This document shows positions 50,858 through 60,432 of a stretch of 64,000 nt of DNA, piece by piece. The translations under genes and the position numbers were made by a program. Each line of letters opens with the position of its first letter. Within the stretch, counting starts at the first letter, position 1. A model generated the notes under the pieces. The model was not told where the DNA came from. It worked only from the letters and a program-made list of their open reading frames with translations, and ran no database searches. Origin of the DNA: UBA4416 sp040387475 (GTDB lineage Bacteria; Bacteroidota; Bacteroidia; B-17B0; Aurantibacillaceae); assembly GCA_040387475.1 (NCBI GenBank), contig JAZKDT010000001.1:502382-566381 (forward strand). Direction: 5' to 3'.

Positions 50858-51880
50858 ATGGATTCGTTATCACACATTATTATTGGCGCTGCCATTGGAG
50901 AAATATTTCTTGGAAAAAAAATAGGACGATGGGGTATGTTGTTGGGCGCTGTTGCTAAAAGCGTACCCGATTTTGATTTGTTTTACACGGGCCTTGCCGA
51001 TCCAAGGGCTTATATGTGCGAGCATAGGGCGCATACACATTCTTTATTTATAGAGGCAATTTACGCGATACCTATTGCCTGGTTGCTGGTTAAGTTGTTT
51101 AAAGATAAAGTATCTTTTACAAGAATGCTATTATGTATGCTGGCTTGTTTATGGGGCCATTCGTTGCTGGATTGGTGTACTAATTTTGGTACACAACTGT
51201 TATTGCCTTTCACTAATGAAAATTACTCATTAAATAACCTGGCAATCGTTGATCTGCTATTTACGCTGCCAATGCTAATCCTGGTAGTGATGGCGGTTTT
51301 TTATAAAAAAAATGGAGTGAGAAGGAACAAGCTTGCACAAGCGGCTTTAATGTATTGCTTTGTTTATTTGGGATTTACATTTTTTAATAAATACCGTGCA
51401 GAGGATATTGTTCAGGAGTCTATTACAGAACAGCATATTCCCGCAACCGCTCATATGACCAATCCAACGATGCTTAATAATATTTTGTGGTACGGGGTAG
51501 GTAGTAACGACAGCACCATTTTTATAGGGGAGTTTAGCTTGTTACACAGTCAACATCCCATCACTTGGCACAGCTATCCGCGTCATCAGCACTTAATGGA
51601 ACAGTGTAAAAGTAAAAAGGATGTGGCCGTGCTCCGTTGGTTTAGCGACCCTTATACCATTGCGGAGGCCAATGGAGACACCCTTAACATGTACGGCGTA
51701 AAATTTGGCAGAACAAACATGCAGGAAAACGAAATGAAAAAGACGTTTATTTTTCACTACAAATTATATCAAAACAAGGGAGTGGAAATAATGGGCATGG
51801 AAGAAGCCAATCAGAAAAACATGAATGTAAAAGAAACGTTTGCTGACCTGTGGGAACGAATTTGTGGAAGAAGGCATTAA
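50858..51880 (+). CDS. Metal-dependent hydrolase-like inner-membrane protein (DUF457/YdjM group)
   Basis: This 340-residue protein begins MDSLSHIIIGAAIGE, with the His and Asp positions of the DUF457 membrane hydrolases (SHIIIGAA, PDFDLF, HRAHTHSLF, HSLLDWC). Four to five membrane helices follow in the first half, and a soluble C-terminal domain of about 170 residues follows. E. coli YdjM, SOS-controlled, is the best-known relative; activity is unproven. It is a single gene. Confidence 0.85.
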   Translation: MDSLSHIIIGAAIGEIFLGKKIGRWGMLLGAVAKSVPDFDLFYTGLADPRAYMCEHRAHTHSLFIEAIYAIPIAWLLVKLFKDKVSFTRMLLCMLACLWGHSLLDWCTNFGTQLLLPFTNENYSLNNLAIVDLLFTLPMLILVVMAVFYKKNGVRRNKLAQAALMYCFVYLGFTFFNKYRAEDIVQESITEQHIPATAHMTNPTMLNNILWYGVGSNDSTIFIGEFSLLHSQHPITWHSYPRHQHLMEQCKSKKDVAVLRWFSDPYTIAEANGDTLNMYGVKFGRTNMQENEMKKTFIFHYKLYQNKGVEIMGMEEANQKNMNVKETFADLWERICGRRH

Positions 51881-52116
51881 TGGTTTCTAACTGCAAGCGT
51901 ATTTTCTTCTATCTGTTTTAAACGAATAACGCCAGGCTAGGAAGCAAGGTATAGTTTATATCATTTTACAGAAAGTTATAATTTGTATTTCAAATAACGT
52001 GCGCAATTCTATATGCAGTAGCGGCCAATTAATTTTGCTCCTCCCCATTTTTTCTACCCTACGGGGTGGATTTATCGAACTTTTTTATTGATTGTGAGTC
52101 AATTTAGAATTCCCAC

Positions 52117-52232
52117 ATGAACAAATATCAATGAAATGTCCATTATTTGAATTTAAATGAACATTATACTTGATTTTTAAGAAAAATGGACATACATTTG
52201 TTATATGTCCAAATAATAATAAAAAATGAACA
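52117..52232 (+). promoter_or_regulatory. Operator array upstream of the Fic gene
   Basis: Six half-sites of the form (A)TG(A/G)ACA or its complement TGT(C/T)CA(T) lie at 52117, 52137, 52156, 52187, 52204 and 52226. Two inverted pairs are clear: TGTCCATT with AATGAACA, 11 bases between, and TGGACATA with TATGTCCA, nine bases between. The last half-site covers the start codon. The 346-base gap before it shows nothing else. Confidence 0.6.
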
Positions 52233-53347
52233 AATCTAAAATTATAAAATTTGATAGGAATCAGCCATATAATGAACTCCCTGATTTACCACTTTCAGAA
52301 AATATAATAGATAAAGAAATTTTAGTAAAATGGGGTTTAGCTTCACGAGTTTTAGCTGAGTTAAATAAAAATATCATGCGAATCCCAAATCCGTTAATGT
52401 TGGTAAATACTATTTCCTTGCAGGAAGCCCAAAGTTCAACTGCTATCGAAAACATTTTTACTACAGAGGATGAGTTATATAAGGCGGTGTCAGATACAAT
52501 TAAAGAAGAGGTTGCAAATCCCGCAACAAAGGAAGTTTTGAGATATAGAGAAGCGTTGTGGGGAGGTTATCATACCTTAGAGAAAGGTAAAACATTTGAT
52601 AAATCAGTTGCCGTTAAAATTTTTCAGCAAATAAAAAACACTAAGCAGGGTATTCGTTCACCTCAGTCTCAAGTAGTAATTAAAAGAGGACAAAGTGAGT
52701 TTAAAGCGGGAGAAATTATTTATACACCACCAAGAGGAACTGATATTGTTGATCAAAAGATGGATAATTTATTTGAATTTTTAAATCAAACAAATGAGTT
52801 TGATCCACTTTTAAAAATGGCTATCGCACACTATCAGTTTGAAGCGATACATCCATTTACTGATGGAAATGGACGTACAGGAAGGATATTGAATTTGCTA
52901 TATCTAGTAAATCAGAAATTATTATCTCATCCTGTTCTTTATCTAAGTAAATATATTATTAATCATAAAGACGATTATTACCATCACTTATCCGGTGTGA
53001 CACAACGGGGCGCCTGGAAACCATGGATCTTATTTATGTTAACTGCCGTGGAAGGAACATCACAAATAACAAATCAGAAAATAGATGAGATTTTAAATCA
53101 AATGGATGCAACGTATAAATATGCAAATTCAAAATTGAAATGGTATTCTTACGAATTAAATCAGGCCTTATTTTCTCAACCATATATGAAACAAAAATTA
53201 GTCGGAGAAATAACCGGTGCCCGAAGTAGAACGACACTTACAAAATATATGCTTCAATTAACAGAATTAGGAATAGTATCTGCACAAGAAGATGGAAGGG
53301 AAGTATTTTATATTAATAATGATTTGATCAGAATACTGGAAAATTAG
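52226..53347 (+). CDS. Fic-family AMP-transferase-type protein
   Basis: This 373-residue Fic protein has the active loop HPFTDGNGRTGR at about 215-226. The inhibitory helix motif SxxxEN in SSTAIENIFT (about 73-78) puts it in class II, where the helix lies N-terminal in the same chain. A C-terminal winged-helix region (RTTLTKYMLQLTELGIVSAQEDGREVFYI) completes the protein. Family members transfer AMP or other phosphate groups to target hydroxyls, or remove AMP. It is followed by an Mrr-like endonuclease after 171 bases. Targets are unknown. Confidence 0.93.
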   Translation: MNKSKIIKFDRNQPYNELPDLPLSENIIDKEILVKWGLASRVLAELNKNIMRIPNPLMLVNTISLQEAQSSTAIENIFTTEDELYKAVSDTIKEEVANPATKEVLRYREALWGGYHTLEKGKTFDKSVAVKIFQQIKNTKQGIRSPQSQVVIKRGQSEFKAGEIIYTPPRGTDIVDQKMDNLFEFLNQTNEFDPLLKMAIAHYQFEAIHPFTDGNGRTGRILNLLYLVNQKLLSHPVLYLSKYIINHKDDYYHHLSGVTQRGAWKPWILFMLTAVEGTSQITNQKIDEILNQMDATYKYANSKLKWYSYELNQALFSQPYMKQKLVGEITGARSRTTLTKYMLQLTELGIVSAQEDGREVFYINNDLIRILEN

Positions 53348-53449
53348 GATTTGATAACTTAAGCAAGCTGCATAAACATCCAAAAAATACATAGGCTACT
53401 GGAAAAACAGAATTATGCCATTTGATTGGTTTTGTTTAAGCAAAAATTA

Positions 53450-53481
53450 TTGTTCATAATTTTCAAACTCAGATATTTTTG
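53450..53481 (+). promoter_or_regulatory. Promoter of the Mrr-like gene (TTG-N21-TATTTTTG)
   Basis: TTG at 53450-53452 and TATTTTTG at 53474-53481 (exact TAnnTTTG) lie 38 bases before ATG 53519. The site excludes any start before 53481, so the N-terminal extension to 53426 is not translated. Confidence 0.6.
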
Positions 53482-53518
53482 TAGTAATATTCTTTTACTT
53501 TTAAATATACTCTATAAA

Positions 53519-54400
53519 ATGCCAGCTTTCTACCACAAAGATTTTGTTTCGGGCAAAGAAATAAATGATAATCCATTTATATTCACATGTCACTATTGTT
53601 CAAGTCCTTTGAGTTATGTTGATATAATTGATCAATGGGATATTTCCAACGAACAAATCCTTCAAGGATTCTATAATACAATTAGAATATACAAGGAGCT
53701 GCATAGTCTTGAGGACTGCTACCTTAATTTGCGCCTTGATCACAAGACTGAAGAATTAACGCTGGAATCTTGTAAGATTTGTGGATGGTGGAGAATTATT
53801 AAAACCATTTGCGTACCTGCTGAAGAGTGGCAAATATGGGATATCCGATTTGGATGTGTGGGCACGCTAAAAAATCTTGATTTAAAAAATATCAATATTC
53901 CGGTAGAAGAAGTCAGAAATTTTCTCGCAGCTGAATATGATAAAAGAAACATTATTAACCCCAAAATTTATGAAAATGTAGTTGCAAGCGTTTTTAAATC
54001 TCATGGTTATAATGTCATCGTCACAGGATATACTCATGATGGAGGAATTGATGTAATTCTCGAAAATGGAATTGAACAAATCGGAGTTCAGGTAAAAAGA
54101 TCAATAAATGCGATAGAAGTGGAACAAATCAGGTCATTTATTGGTGCGCTTATACTTGGAAAATATAGGAAGGGGATTTATGTAACCACGTCCTCATTTA
54201 GAAAAGGTGGAGTTAAGACGGTGCAAAATTTAAATCAAATTAATAAAATGTCAATTGAGCTTATCAATGCTGAAAGATTCTATGATGCTTTGGAAATCGC
54301 TCAAGTTAGGGATGACAGAATTGAAAATTTATTTCACAGCGTAACAAAAATACCTTCTCTAAATTATTATGATTTTGACACACCTTATAATTCTTTATAA
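53519..54400 (+). CDS. Mrr-like restriction endonuclease with Cys-pair zinc region
   Basis: This 293-residue protein starts at ATG 53519. The first 100 residues carry two Cys pairs (Cys24/27 in CHYC and Cys85/88 in CKIC) that can bind one zinc. The C-terminal part is the Mrr_cat fold: NPKIYENVVASVFKSHGYNVIVTGYTHDGGIDVILENG, with Asp178, then GVQVKRS (Gln191 and Lys193) in place of E-x-K, then YVTTSSFRKG. This is the catalytic pattern of type IV enzymes that cut modified DNA. It stands alone behind its own promoter, and no methylase is near. Specificity is unknown. Confidence 0.88.
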   Translation: MPAFYHKDFVSGKEINDNPFIFTCHYCSSPLSYVDIIDQWDISNEQILQGFYNTIRIYKELHSLEDCYLNLRLDHKTEELTLESCKICGWWRIIKTICVPAEEWQIWDIRFGCVGTLKNLDLKNINIPVEEVRNFLAAEYDKRNIINPKIYENVVASVFKSHGYNVIVTGYTHDGGIDVILENGIEQIGVQVKRSINAIEVEQIRSFIGALILGKYRKGIYVTTSSFRKGGVKTVQNLNQINKMSIELINAERFYDALEIAQVRDDRIENLFHSVTKIPSLNYYDFDTPYNSL

Positions 54401-54462
54401 AACCAGCTATTAAATTAAGTCCGTTTCCCTGAGTTTTTTACCCACATGAATTTTAGAAACAA

Positions 54463-54488
54463 AAAAGCCAAACTGAAGTTTGGCTTTT
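54463..54488. terminator. Bidirectional terminator after the Mrr-like gene
   Basis: AAAAGCCAAACT pairs with AGTTTGGCTTTT around GA; A and T runs outside make it work both ways, for the gene ending at 54400 and for the one ending at 54659. Confidence 0.85.
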
Positions 54489-54658
54489 CATTCATTGTAC
54501 CCTAGCCGACAGAAAACCGAACCAAACTTCGATTTCTATTAAAAAATTAAGTGCTTTAAAAATGAAACTTAATATTATTTAACTATCAGTCGAGCATAAA
54601 AGCTTAACAATGAAGCGAAAAAAGTCTTTGGCTAGGCAGTTGATGTGCTCATATAAAT

Positions 54659-55618
54659 CTATTTTGTTACAACTATAAATGCCACTCGCCTGTTTTTCTT
54701 CCTACCTTCTTCTGTTTCATTGCTCGCAATTGGCTCTTTACTTCCCAGGCCATGATAGTAAAGCTGGCCTGGTGAAATTTTTTTAGAAATTAAATAATCA
54801 AAAACAGCTTTAGCTCTTTTTTCAGAGAGTCCCTGATTCTTTGTTTCATCACCCACATTATCGGTGTGGCCTTTAATGTCAATGGTCATGGTTTTTTGTG
54901 ATACCAATTGATTTACTAAAATATCGAGTGAAGCATAAGATTCTTTTAGCAGCGTAGATTTATTTATTTCAAATAATACATTCTCTAAAACAATTTCTTT
55001 TGGTTTTACAACGGGCTTTTCCTTCAACCGTTTTGGTTTGTTGGGCCACAGGTCATATAAATATAATTTAAAGCCTTTTTCCCAGCTGTTAGCAAAGGTC
55101 CAGTCTACCACAATATAACAGGAATCGCCCGCCTTTATAGGTAATGGCTTCACATAGCTCTGTGTATAACCTTCTGTTGTTTGTAAGGTGTCTTTTTTTG
55201 CAGACAATGATAAGCCCCTGGGGCCATGAGGATTGAAATACCCCGTGCTATAAACTGCTCTTACGCCTTTTAATTTTGGTTTTTTATTAGTTGTACCGTT
55301 GGCTTTTTCGTATTGATAAACTGAAAAACCATAGTGATGTTCGGGGTCGATAGCCACAAGATCGAAAATAAGGAGAGTGTCTTTTTTAGGAATAAATTTG
55401 TACCAGTATGAAGATAATGTACCTACAGTTGGCACACTGGGATGAATGATGGAATCGCGGATCTCAATTGCAGTCATAGCGTCCTTATTTATAATATTTT
55501 TAGGTGCGAGTTTTTGACCAAAAGCGTTTGCGCTCAAAAAAATAATAATTGAGATCGTTAGGCTAAATGAATAAAGAACATATTTATTTTCCCAGCATTT
55601 CTTCATTTTTTTGCACAT
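54659..55618 (-). CDS. OmpA-family protein
   Basis: This 319-residue protein has a hydrophobic signal or anchor (about 13-35) ending NAFGQ. A beta-rich N-terminal domain follows (YWYKFIPKKDTLLIFDLVAIDPEHHYGF). The OmpA peptidoglycan-binding domain completes it (VLFEINKSTLLKESYASLDIL, DIKGHTDNVGDETKNQG, GLGSKEPIASNETEEGRKKNRRVAF). It resembles the OmpA protein at 33954 in the last domain only. It probably links envelope structures to peptidoglycan. Confidence 0.9.
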   Translation of the reverse strand: MCKKMKKCWENKYVLYSFSLTISIIIFLSANAFGQKLAPKNIINKDAMTAIEIRDSIIHPSVPTVGTLSSYWYKFIPKKDTLLIFDLVAIDPEHHYGFSVYQYEKANGTTNKKPKLKGVRAVYSTGYFNPHGPRGLSLSAKKDTLQTTEGYTQSYVKPLPIKAGDSCYIVVDWTFANSWEKGFKLYLYDLWPNKPKRLKEKPVVKPKEIVLENVLFEINKSTLLKESYASLDILVNQLVSQKTMTIDIKGHTDNVGDETKNQGLSEKRAKAVFDYLISKKISPGQLYYHGLGSKEPIASNETEEGRKKNRRVAFIVVTK

Positions 55619-55759
55619 ACTTTGTGGTTTTGCAACAGTTTGGCAACTGGATCCTTTGGTTAATTTGGCTCTGCCTTAGTGTAACGATCGGCGCACTTAA
55701 ATAAAGATACAGAAATTCAGAGCAATAAAAAAGCGATACAGAAATCTGTATCGCTTTAG

Positions 55760-55838
55760 TACCCAGCGCCGGACTCGAACCGGCACGGTTTCCCACAGGT
55801 GTTTGAGACCAGCGCGTCTACCATTCCGCCAGCTGGGC
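55760..55838 (-). tRNA. tRNA-Leu (CAA)
   Basis: The minus strand reads a 7-bp acceptor GCCCAGC with GCTGGGT (first pair G-T), a D-loop GGAATGGTAGAC, the loop CTCAAAC giving anticodon CAA, and a T-loop TTCGAGT. The variable arm is short for a Leu tRNA and the anticodon stem CTGGT/ACCTG has one T-T mismatch. Type is set by the anticodon and the discriminator A; scanning software should confirm the fold. Confidence 0.85.
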
Positions 55839-55942
55839 ATTTTAGACTCCCTTTTGTCAATTTTCCAACAATAAGGGCTGCAAATGTAATGAGTTTTTTC
55901 TTTAAACCAAATGTTCCATGCACAAAAAAACAAGTAAAAATA

Positions 55943-55972
55943 TTGTAAAAACGGCTATTTTTACTACATTTG
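55943..55972 (+). promoter_or_regulatory. Promoter of prs (TTG-N19-TACATTTG)
   Basis: TTG at 55943-55945, 19 bases, then TACATTTG at 55965-55972, an exact consensus for Bacteroidota primary sigma factors. The leader to ATG 55990 is about 17 bases or less, so the frame before 55990 is not translated. Confidence 0.75.
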
Positions 55973-55989
55973 CGTCCCTTAATCACAAC

Positions 55990-56922
55990 ATGGAAACAGA
56001 AGTTAGATTATTCTCAGGAAGTGCTACAAATACCTTAGCAGAACAGATTGCAAAATCCTACGGCAAAGATTTGGGTAAAATGTCTCATTACCGTTTCAGC
56101 GATGGTGAGATTCAGGTATCTTATGATGAAAGTATCCGCGGTCAAAGCGTATTCGCTATTCAATCTACCATGCCTCCGGCAGATAATTTAATGGAACTAC
56201 TCTTGATGCTGGATGCTGCAAAACGCGCTTCGGCTAACGAAGTAATTGCGGTGTTACCTTATTTTGGATATGCCCGTCAGGATCGTAAAGATCAGCCCCG
56301 TGTGGCCATTGGCGCTAAATTAGTAGCAGATATGCTTGCTCTAGCAGGTGCAACCCGCGTGATGACAATGGATTTGCATGCTGATCAGATTCAGGGTTTC
56401 TTTGATATTCCGGTAGATCATTTATATGCGTCTTCTATATTTTTACCGTACATACAGGGATTAAATTTGCCTCACTTAACTATTGCAGCGCCTGATATGG
56501 GAGGCAGTAAACGTGCAAACGCCTACGCTAAACATTTAAAATCTGAAATCGTTATTTGTTACAAGCAGCGTACAAAAGCCAATGTTGTGGATCACATGAC
56601 AGCCATTGGTGAAATTGAAGGAAGAAATATTGTATTAGTAGACGATTTAGTGGATACAGGCGGTACGTTATGTAAAGCGGCTGACATGATGATGGAAAGA
56701 GGAGCTCTAAGTGTAAGAGCGGTTTGTACTCACGCCATCTTATCAGGAAAAGCTTACGATAATATAGCGGGATCAAAATTAACAGAACTAATTGTAACCG
56801 ACACTGTTCCATTAAGACAGCAAAGTGAAAAAATAAAAGTATTAAGTGTTGCTGAATTATTTGCAAAAGTGATCCATAGCGTGCAAAACTATGAATCCAT
56901 CAGCAGCAATTTTATCATGTAA
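55990..56922 (+). CDS. prs: Ribose-phosphate pyrophosphokinase
   Basis: This protein of 310 residues starts at ATG 55990 (METEVRLFSGSATNTLAEQIAKS). It carries the flexible loop DRKDQPRVAIGAKLVADML, the MDLHADQIQGFFDIPVDHLYA signature and the PRPP-binding loop IVLVDDLVDTGGTL. It makes PRPP from ribose-5-phosphate and ATP for purine, pyrimidine, His, Trp and NAD synthesis. It is followed 81 bases later by rplY, a pair conserved in many bacteria. Confidence 0.97.
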   Translation: METEVRLFSGSATNTLAEQIAKSYGKDLGKMSHYRFSDGEIQVSYDESIRGQSVFAIQSTMPPADNLMELLLMLDAAKRASANEVIAVLPYFGYARQDRKDQPRVAIGAKLVADMLALAGATRVMTMDLHADQIQGFFDIPVDHLYASSIFLPYIQGLNLPHLTIAAPDMGGSKRANAYAKHLKSEIVICYKQRTKANVVDHMTAIGEIEGRNIVLVDDLVDTGGTLCKAADMMMERGALSVRAVCTHAILSGKAYDNIAGSKLTELIVTDTVPLRQQSEKIKVLSVAELFAKVIHSVQNYESISSNFIM

Positions 56923-57003
56923 TTCCCGTAAAATAAATAACGGTGTGGATAAGATGAAACGGGCATTTTAAAAACATCATCAAACAATTAAAATAAAACA
57001 ATA

Positions 57004-57585
57004 ATGAAATCAGTAAAATTGAGCGGTTCACCAAGAGCGAACGTAGGGAAAGTAGACGCTAAGGCGGTTAGAGAAAAAGGAAATGTGCCATGTGTAATTT
57101 ATGGTGGAAAAGAGCAAATTCATTTTGAAGCCGATATTCGCGCTTTCAAACCTGTTATCTTTACTCCAAATGCACACATCGTTGAGATCGACTTAGATGG
57201 CAAAGTTTACAAAACTGTATTACAGGAAGCACAATATCACAAGATCAATGATAAATTAATCCACGCTGACTTTTTAGAAATCCAGGAAGGTAAACCGGTT
57301 ACAGCTAATATACCTGTGGTTATTACGGGTCAATCAGATGGTGTTAAAAAAGGTGGAAAATTAGTATTGAAAATGCGCAAGTTAAAAGCGCGTGGTATTG
57401 CTGATAAATTACCTGATACTATCGAAATCGACATTACTAAATTAGATATCGGTGATTCAATTGCAGTTGGTGATATCAACGTGAAAGACACTGTTTTATT
57501 AAACGCTAAAAACGTATCAGTTGTTTCAGTAACAACTACACGTGCGGTAGCGGCTGAAGCAAATGCAGCTCCTGCTAAAAAATAA
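57004..57585 (+). CDS. rplY: Ribosomal protein L25/Ctc
   Basis: This 193-residue protein is of the long Ctc/L25 type: 5S rRNA-binding L25 domain (LSGSPRANVGKVDAKAVREKGNVPCVIYGG, YHKINDKLIHADFLEI) followed by the TL5-type C-terminal domain (VVITGQSDGVKKGGKLVLKMRKLKARGIADKLPDTIEIDI). It sits after prs and ends in an Ala-rich tail (EANAAPAKK). Role: 5S rRNA binding in the 50S subunit; in some bacteria general stress. A clear terminator follows. Confidence 0.95.
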   Translation: MKSVKLSGSPRANVGKVDAKAVREKGNVPCVIYGGKEQIHFEADIRAFKPVIFTPNAHIVEIDLDGKVYKTVLQEAQYHKINDKLIHADFLEIQEGKPVTANIPVVITGQSDGVKKGGKLVLKMRKLKARGIADKLPDTIEIDITKLDIGDSIAVGDINVKDTVLLNAKNVSVVSVTTTRAVAAEANAAPAKK

Positions 57586-57604
57586 TTTAAGCTTAGCTTA
57601 AACT

Positions 57605-57639
57605 AAAAAGCCTCTTCTGTTTCCGGACGAGGCTTTTTT
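57605..57639 (+). terminator. Terminator after rplY
   Basis: GCCTC (57610-57614) pairs with GAGGC (57629-57633), with inner partial pairing, flanked by A and T runs. It lies 20 bases past the rplY stop. The rest of the gap to 57805 shows an inverted repeat TTTTCTTGAC (57727) and GTCAAGAAAA (57785) and nothing else. Confidence 0.75.
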
Positions 57640-57804
57640 ATGATTATTAATTTATCAAATTTATCATGCGTTGTTAGTAGTGCGGCTGGTTTTGGCAATT
57701 CCGAGCGAACCACCCTTCTTAAAGTTTTCTTGACTGCCCTCATCCTCGCTCATTATGTACTACACAATTGCCGTATTTTTTTTCGTCAAGAAAAAAGAAA
57801 CTAA

Positions 57805-58407
57805 TCAATTCAATACAAACTTCGATTTTAGATCGTTCTCTGTTTTGATCAAATGAATGAATAATTTGATCTTTGGTTTCAGGTATTCATCTTTTCCAAA
57901 AGCTGTTTTCACTTTTATCAATTCATATTTTTCTAAAGCCGACAGATCCAGTAAACGCGCAATGCCATAAACATTAGAGTTATCAAAAGCATCAATGGGA
58001 ATGGTATTTTCCTGCGACACCCACATATATTCTTTAGTTAGTTCCTGAACAATGTGCGATGGTTTTTCGGTTATATCTTCTTCGTATTGAATAATGCCTG
58101 CACCGTATAATTTTGGAGGGAGTACTTTCGAAAATTCAAGAATCTTAAAAACCCTCACGGCTTCAATGGCAATGTCCATTTCTCCATTATCATATTTTTT
58201 GATCACATTGCTAATCTTTACTTCAATGCCGTAATCGCCCATCGCTTTTTGATGCATGAAAGGAATGCCGAAATGAGCTTCATTATCTATACAGTCGGCT
58301 ACTAATTGCTTGTAGCGTTCTTCAAAAATGTGAAGGGTTTTTGTTTCGCCGGGTAATAAAACAATATTAAGCGGAAACATAGGTATGGTGAGTTGTTGTG
58401 TTGCCAT
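57805..58407 (-). CDS. Lon N-terminal (LAN) substrate-binding domain protein
   Basis: This 200-residue protein has the Lon N-domain: IPMFPLNIVLLPGETKTLHIFEERYKQLVADCI, then GIPFMHQKAMGDYGIEVKISNVIKKYDNGEMDIAIEAVRVFKI. It has no ATPase or peptidase part. Stand-alone Lon-N proteins are widespread and of unclear role. It is convergent with rplY, with the 220-base gap between the two. Confidence 0.92.
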   Translation of the reverse strand: MATQQLTIPMFPLNIVLLPGETKTLHIFEERYKQLVADCIDNEAHFGIPFMHQKAMGDYGIEVKISNVIKKYDNGEMDIAIEAVRVFKILEFSKVLPPKLYGAGIIQYEEDITEKPSHIVQELTKEYMWVSQENTIPIDAFDNSNVYGIARLLDLSALEKYELIKVKTAFGKDEYLKPKIKLFIHLIKTENDLKSKFVLN

Positions 58408-58728
58408 TGTGTTAATGATTAAATGGGTTTACATGGTATTAACTCGGGGATTATAAAACAAAATTACAGAAAAATCGTGCCATTTACCCAACAGTTGGGT
58501 GAAACCCGATGTTTACTTAGTAAGACCACTAAATTACTAAACAAGCCACTCATACTTTTGTTATATAAAAAACCTTAAATACCCAATTTGACACGCGTTT
58601 TTTAATTAATTTTATGTATCCCCATGTTTAATTTGCAATTATACATGTTTATAAAGCATTCATGTTGCTAATGACATAAATACTTGCCAGATGATGTGGA
58701 TCGGATAAAAAACAATAAAAGTAGGCTT

Positions 58729-60399
58729 ATGAAAAAATATATGATCATTGTTTGTGTTTGCGTGGCATCCGTGTTCGCATTCAATTTCTCCCAGGATTAT
58801 TTTGAAGTTTCCAAAAATCTGGACGTATTTAATACACTTTACCGTGAATTAAATATTGCTTATGTAGATGAAACAAAACCTGGCCAATTAATGAAAACCG
58901 GGATCGAAGCTATGTTAGCGTCGTTAGATCCATACACAAATTATTACACCGAAAATGATATTGAAGATTACAGGTTCATGACCACCGGTGAATATGGTGG
59001 CATTGGCGCTTTGATACAAGATGTGAATAATAAGATCACCGTTACTGAACCGTATGAAAATTTTGCTGCATTTAAAGCAGGTTTAAGAGCCGGTGATGAA
59101 ATTATAGAAGTAAATGGCGTGAACGTGTCTGCTAAAAAAACCGAAGATATTACCAATATGCTAAAAGGTCAGGCGGGTACCCCCATTAAATTAAAAATAA
59201 TTCGTTTGGGCCAAACGGCAGCTACAGAAGTGAGTTTAAACCGTGAGGAAATTAAAGTAAAAGCAGTGCCCTATGCCGATATGCTGAACGCTGAAGTAGG
59301 TTATATTAAGTTAACCAGCTTTACCGATAATTGTTCAGGTGAAGTAAAGGAAGCGCTCGTCAAACTCAAAGAAAAAAATTGTAAGTCATTGATACTTGAT
59401 CTGCGCGGCAATCCGGGTGGATTATTAAATGAGGCAGTAAACATTGTCAATTTATTTGTCGAGAAAAATAACGAGGTTGTTTCAACCAAAGGGAAAGTGA
59501 AAGACTGGAACAAACAGTATTTTTCGTTGTACACGCCTATAGATACTCAAATGCCATTGGTTGTTTTGGTGGATAATAACTCCGCCTCCGCGTCCGAAAT
59601 TGTTTCCGGTGCATTACAGGACCTGGATAGAGCTGTGATCCTTGGCCAACGTTCCTATGGTAAAGGATTGGTGCAACAAACCAGGGATTTAACCTATAAC
59701 ACCAAACTCAAAGTAACGGTTGCCAAATATTACATCCCGAGCGGTCGTTGCATTCAGGCATTGGATTACACGCATAAAGATGAAGAAGGTAGAGTTGAAA
59801 AAGTTCCCGATTCTTTGATCACAGCGTTTAAAACAAAAAACGGACGCATCATTTATGACGGCGCTGGAATCTTGCCCGATGTAAAAACAGAGCCTGTAAA
59901 ATACAGTAATGTATTATTGACCTTATTGAATAAGAATCACATATTTAGTTTCGTAAACCAGTTCCTGTTAAAACATCCGCAACATAACGCAAGCTCAACA
60001 TTTTCTGATGCCGACTACAATGCTTTTGTAGAGTATTTAAAAGATAAAGATTATAAATATAAGACTCAAAGCGATTTTGAACTGGAAGATCTGAAAGAAG
60101 ACGCCACGACCGAAAAATATTTTGAAAGCATTAAAAGCGAATACGATGCCCTGGTAAATAAAATGGCCGCCAATAAAAAAGATGATTTGATCCGTTTTAA
60201 ACCTGAAATAAAACAGTTTATTGAAGAGGAAATTGCTTCACGTTATACTTTTCAAAAAGGCAGAATTGAAACTGCTTTAAAGTTTGACGGAGACGTTACA
60301 GAAGCAAAGAAAATTCTGGCAGATAAACAAAAGATGACTTCTATTTTAACAACCATAGAAAAGCCAACTAAACCATTTAATCCGAATAAACACTTTTAA
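58729..60399 (+). CDS. C-terminal processing peptidase (S41, CtpA-type)
   Basis: This protein of 556 residues starts at ATG 58729 (MKKYMIIVCVCVASVFAF), which gives a signal or anchor. The upstream TTG at 58684 would put a charged tail in front. PDZ is at about 75-160 (TGEYGGIGALIQ...GLRAGDEIIEVNG). The S41 domain has catalytic Ser in NNSASASEIVSGAL and Lys in SYGKGLVQQTRD. A C-terminal helical extension with IEEEIASRYTFQKGRIETAL is typical of Bacteroidota. It acts in the periplasm on protein C-termini. The 322 bases before it show no gene. Confidence 0.92.
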   Translation: MKKYMIIVCVCVASVFAFNFSQDYFEVSKNLDVFNTLYRELNIAYVDETKPGQLMKTGIEAMLASLDPYTNYYTENDIEDYRFMTTGEYGGIGALIQDVNNKITVTEPYENFAAFKAGLRAGDEIIEVNGVNVSAKKTEDITNMLKGQAGTPIKLKIIRLGQTAATEVSLNREEIKVKAVPYADMLNAEVGYIKLTSFTDNCSGEVKEALVKLKEKNCKSLILDLRGNPGGLLNEAVNIVNLFVEKNNEVVSTKGKVKDWNKQYFSLYTPIDTQMPLVVLVDNNSASASEIVSGALQDLDRAVILGQRSYGKGLVQQTRDLTYNTKLKVTVAKYYIPSGRCIQALDYTHKDEEGRVEKVPDSLITAFKTKNGRIIYDGAGILPDVKTEPVKYSNVLLTLLNKNHIFSFVNQFLLKHPQHNASSTFSDADYNAFVEYLKDKDYKYKTQSDFELEDLKEDATTEKYFESIKSEYDALVNKMAANKKDDLIRFKPEIKQFIEEEIASRYTFQKGRIETALKFDGDVTEAKKILADKQKMTSILTTIEKPTKPFNPNKHF

Positions 60400-60432
60400 T
60401 GGCTAAAAAGCACCTTGCTTTCAATTTTTATG

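Noticed and set aside
55760..55838. A non-functional tRNA-Leu because of the short variable arm and a T-T mismatch
   Set aside because: The anticodon, T-loop, acceptor and discriminator are normal; the deviation is noted but not enough to call it a pseudogene.
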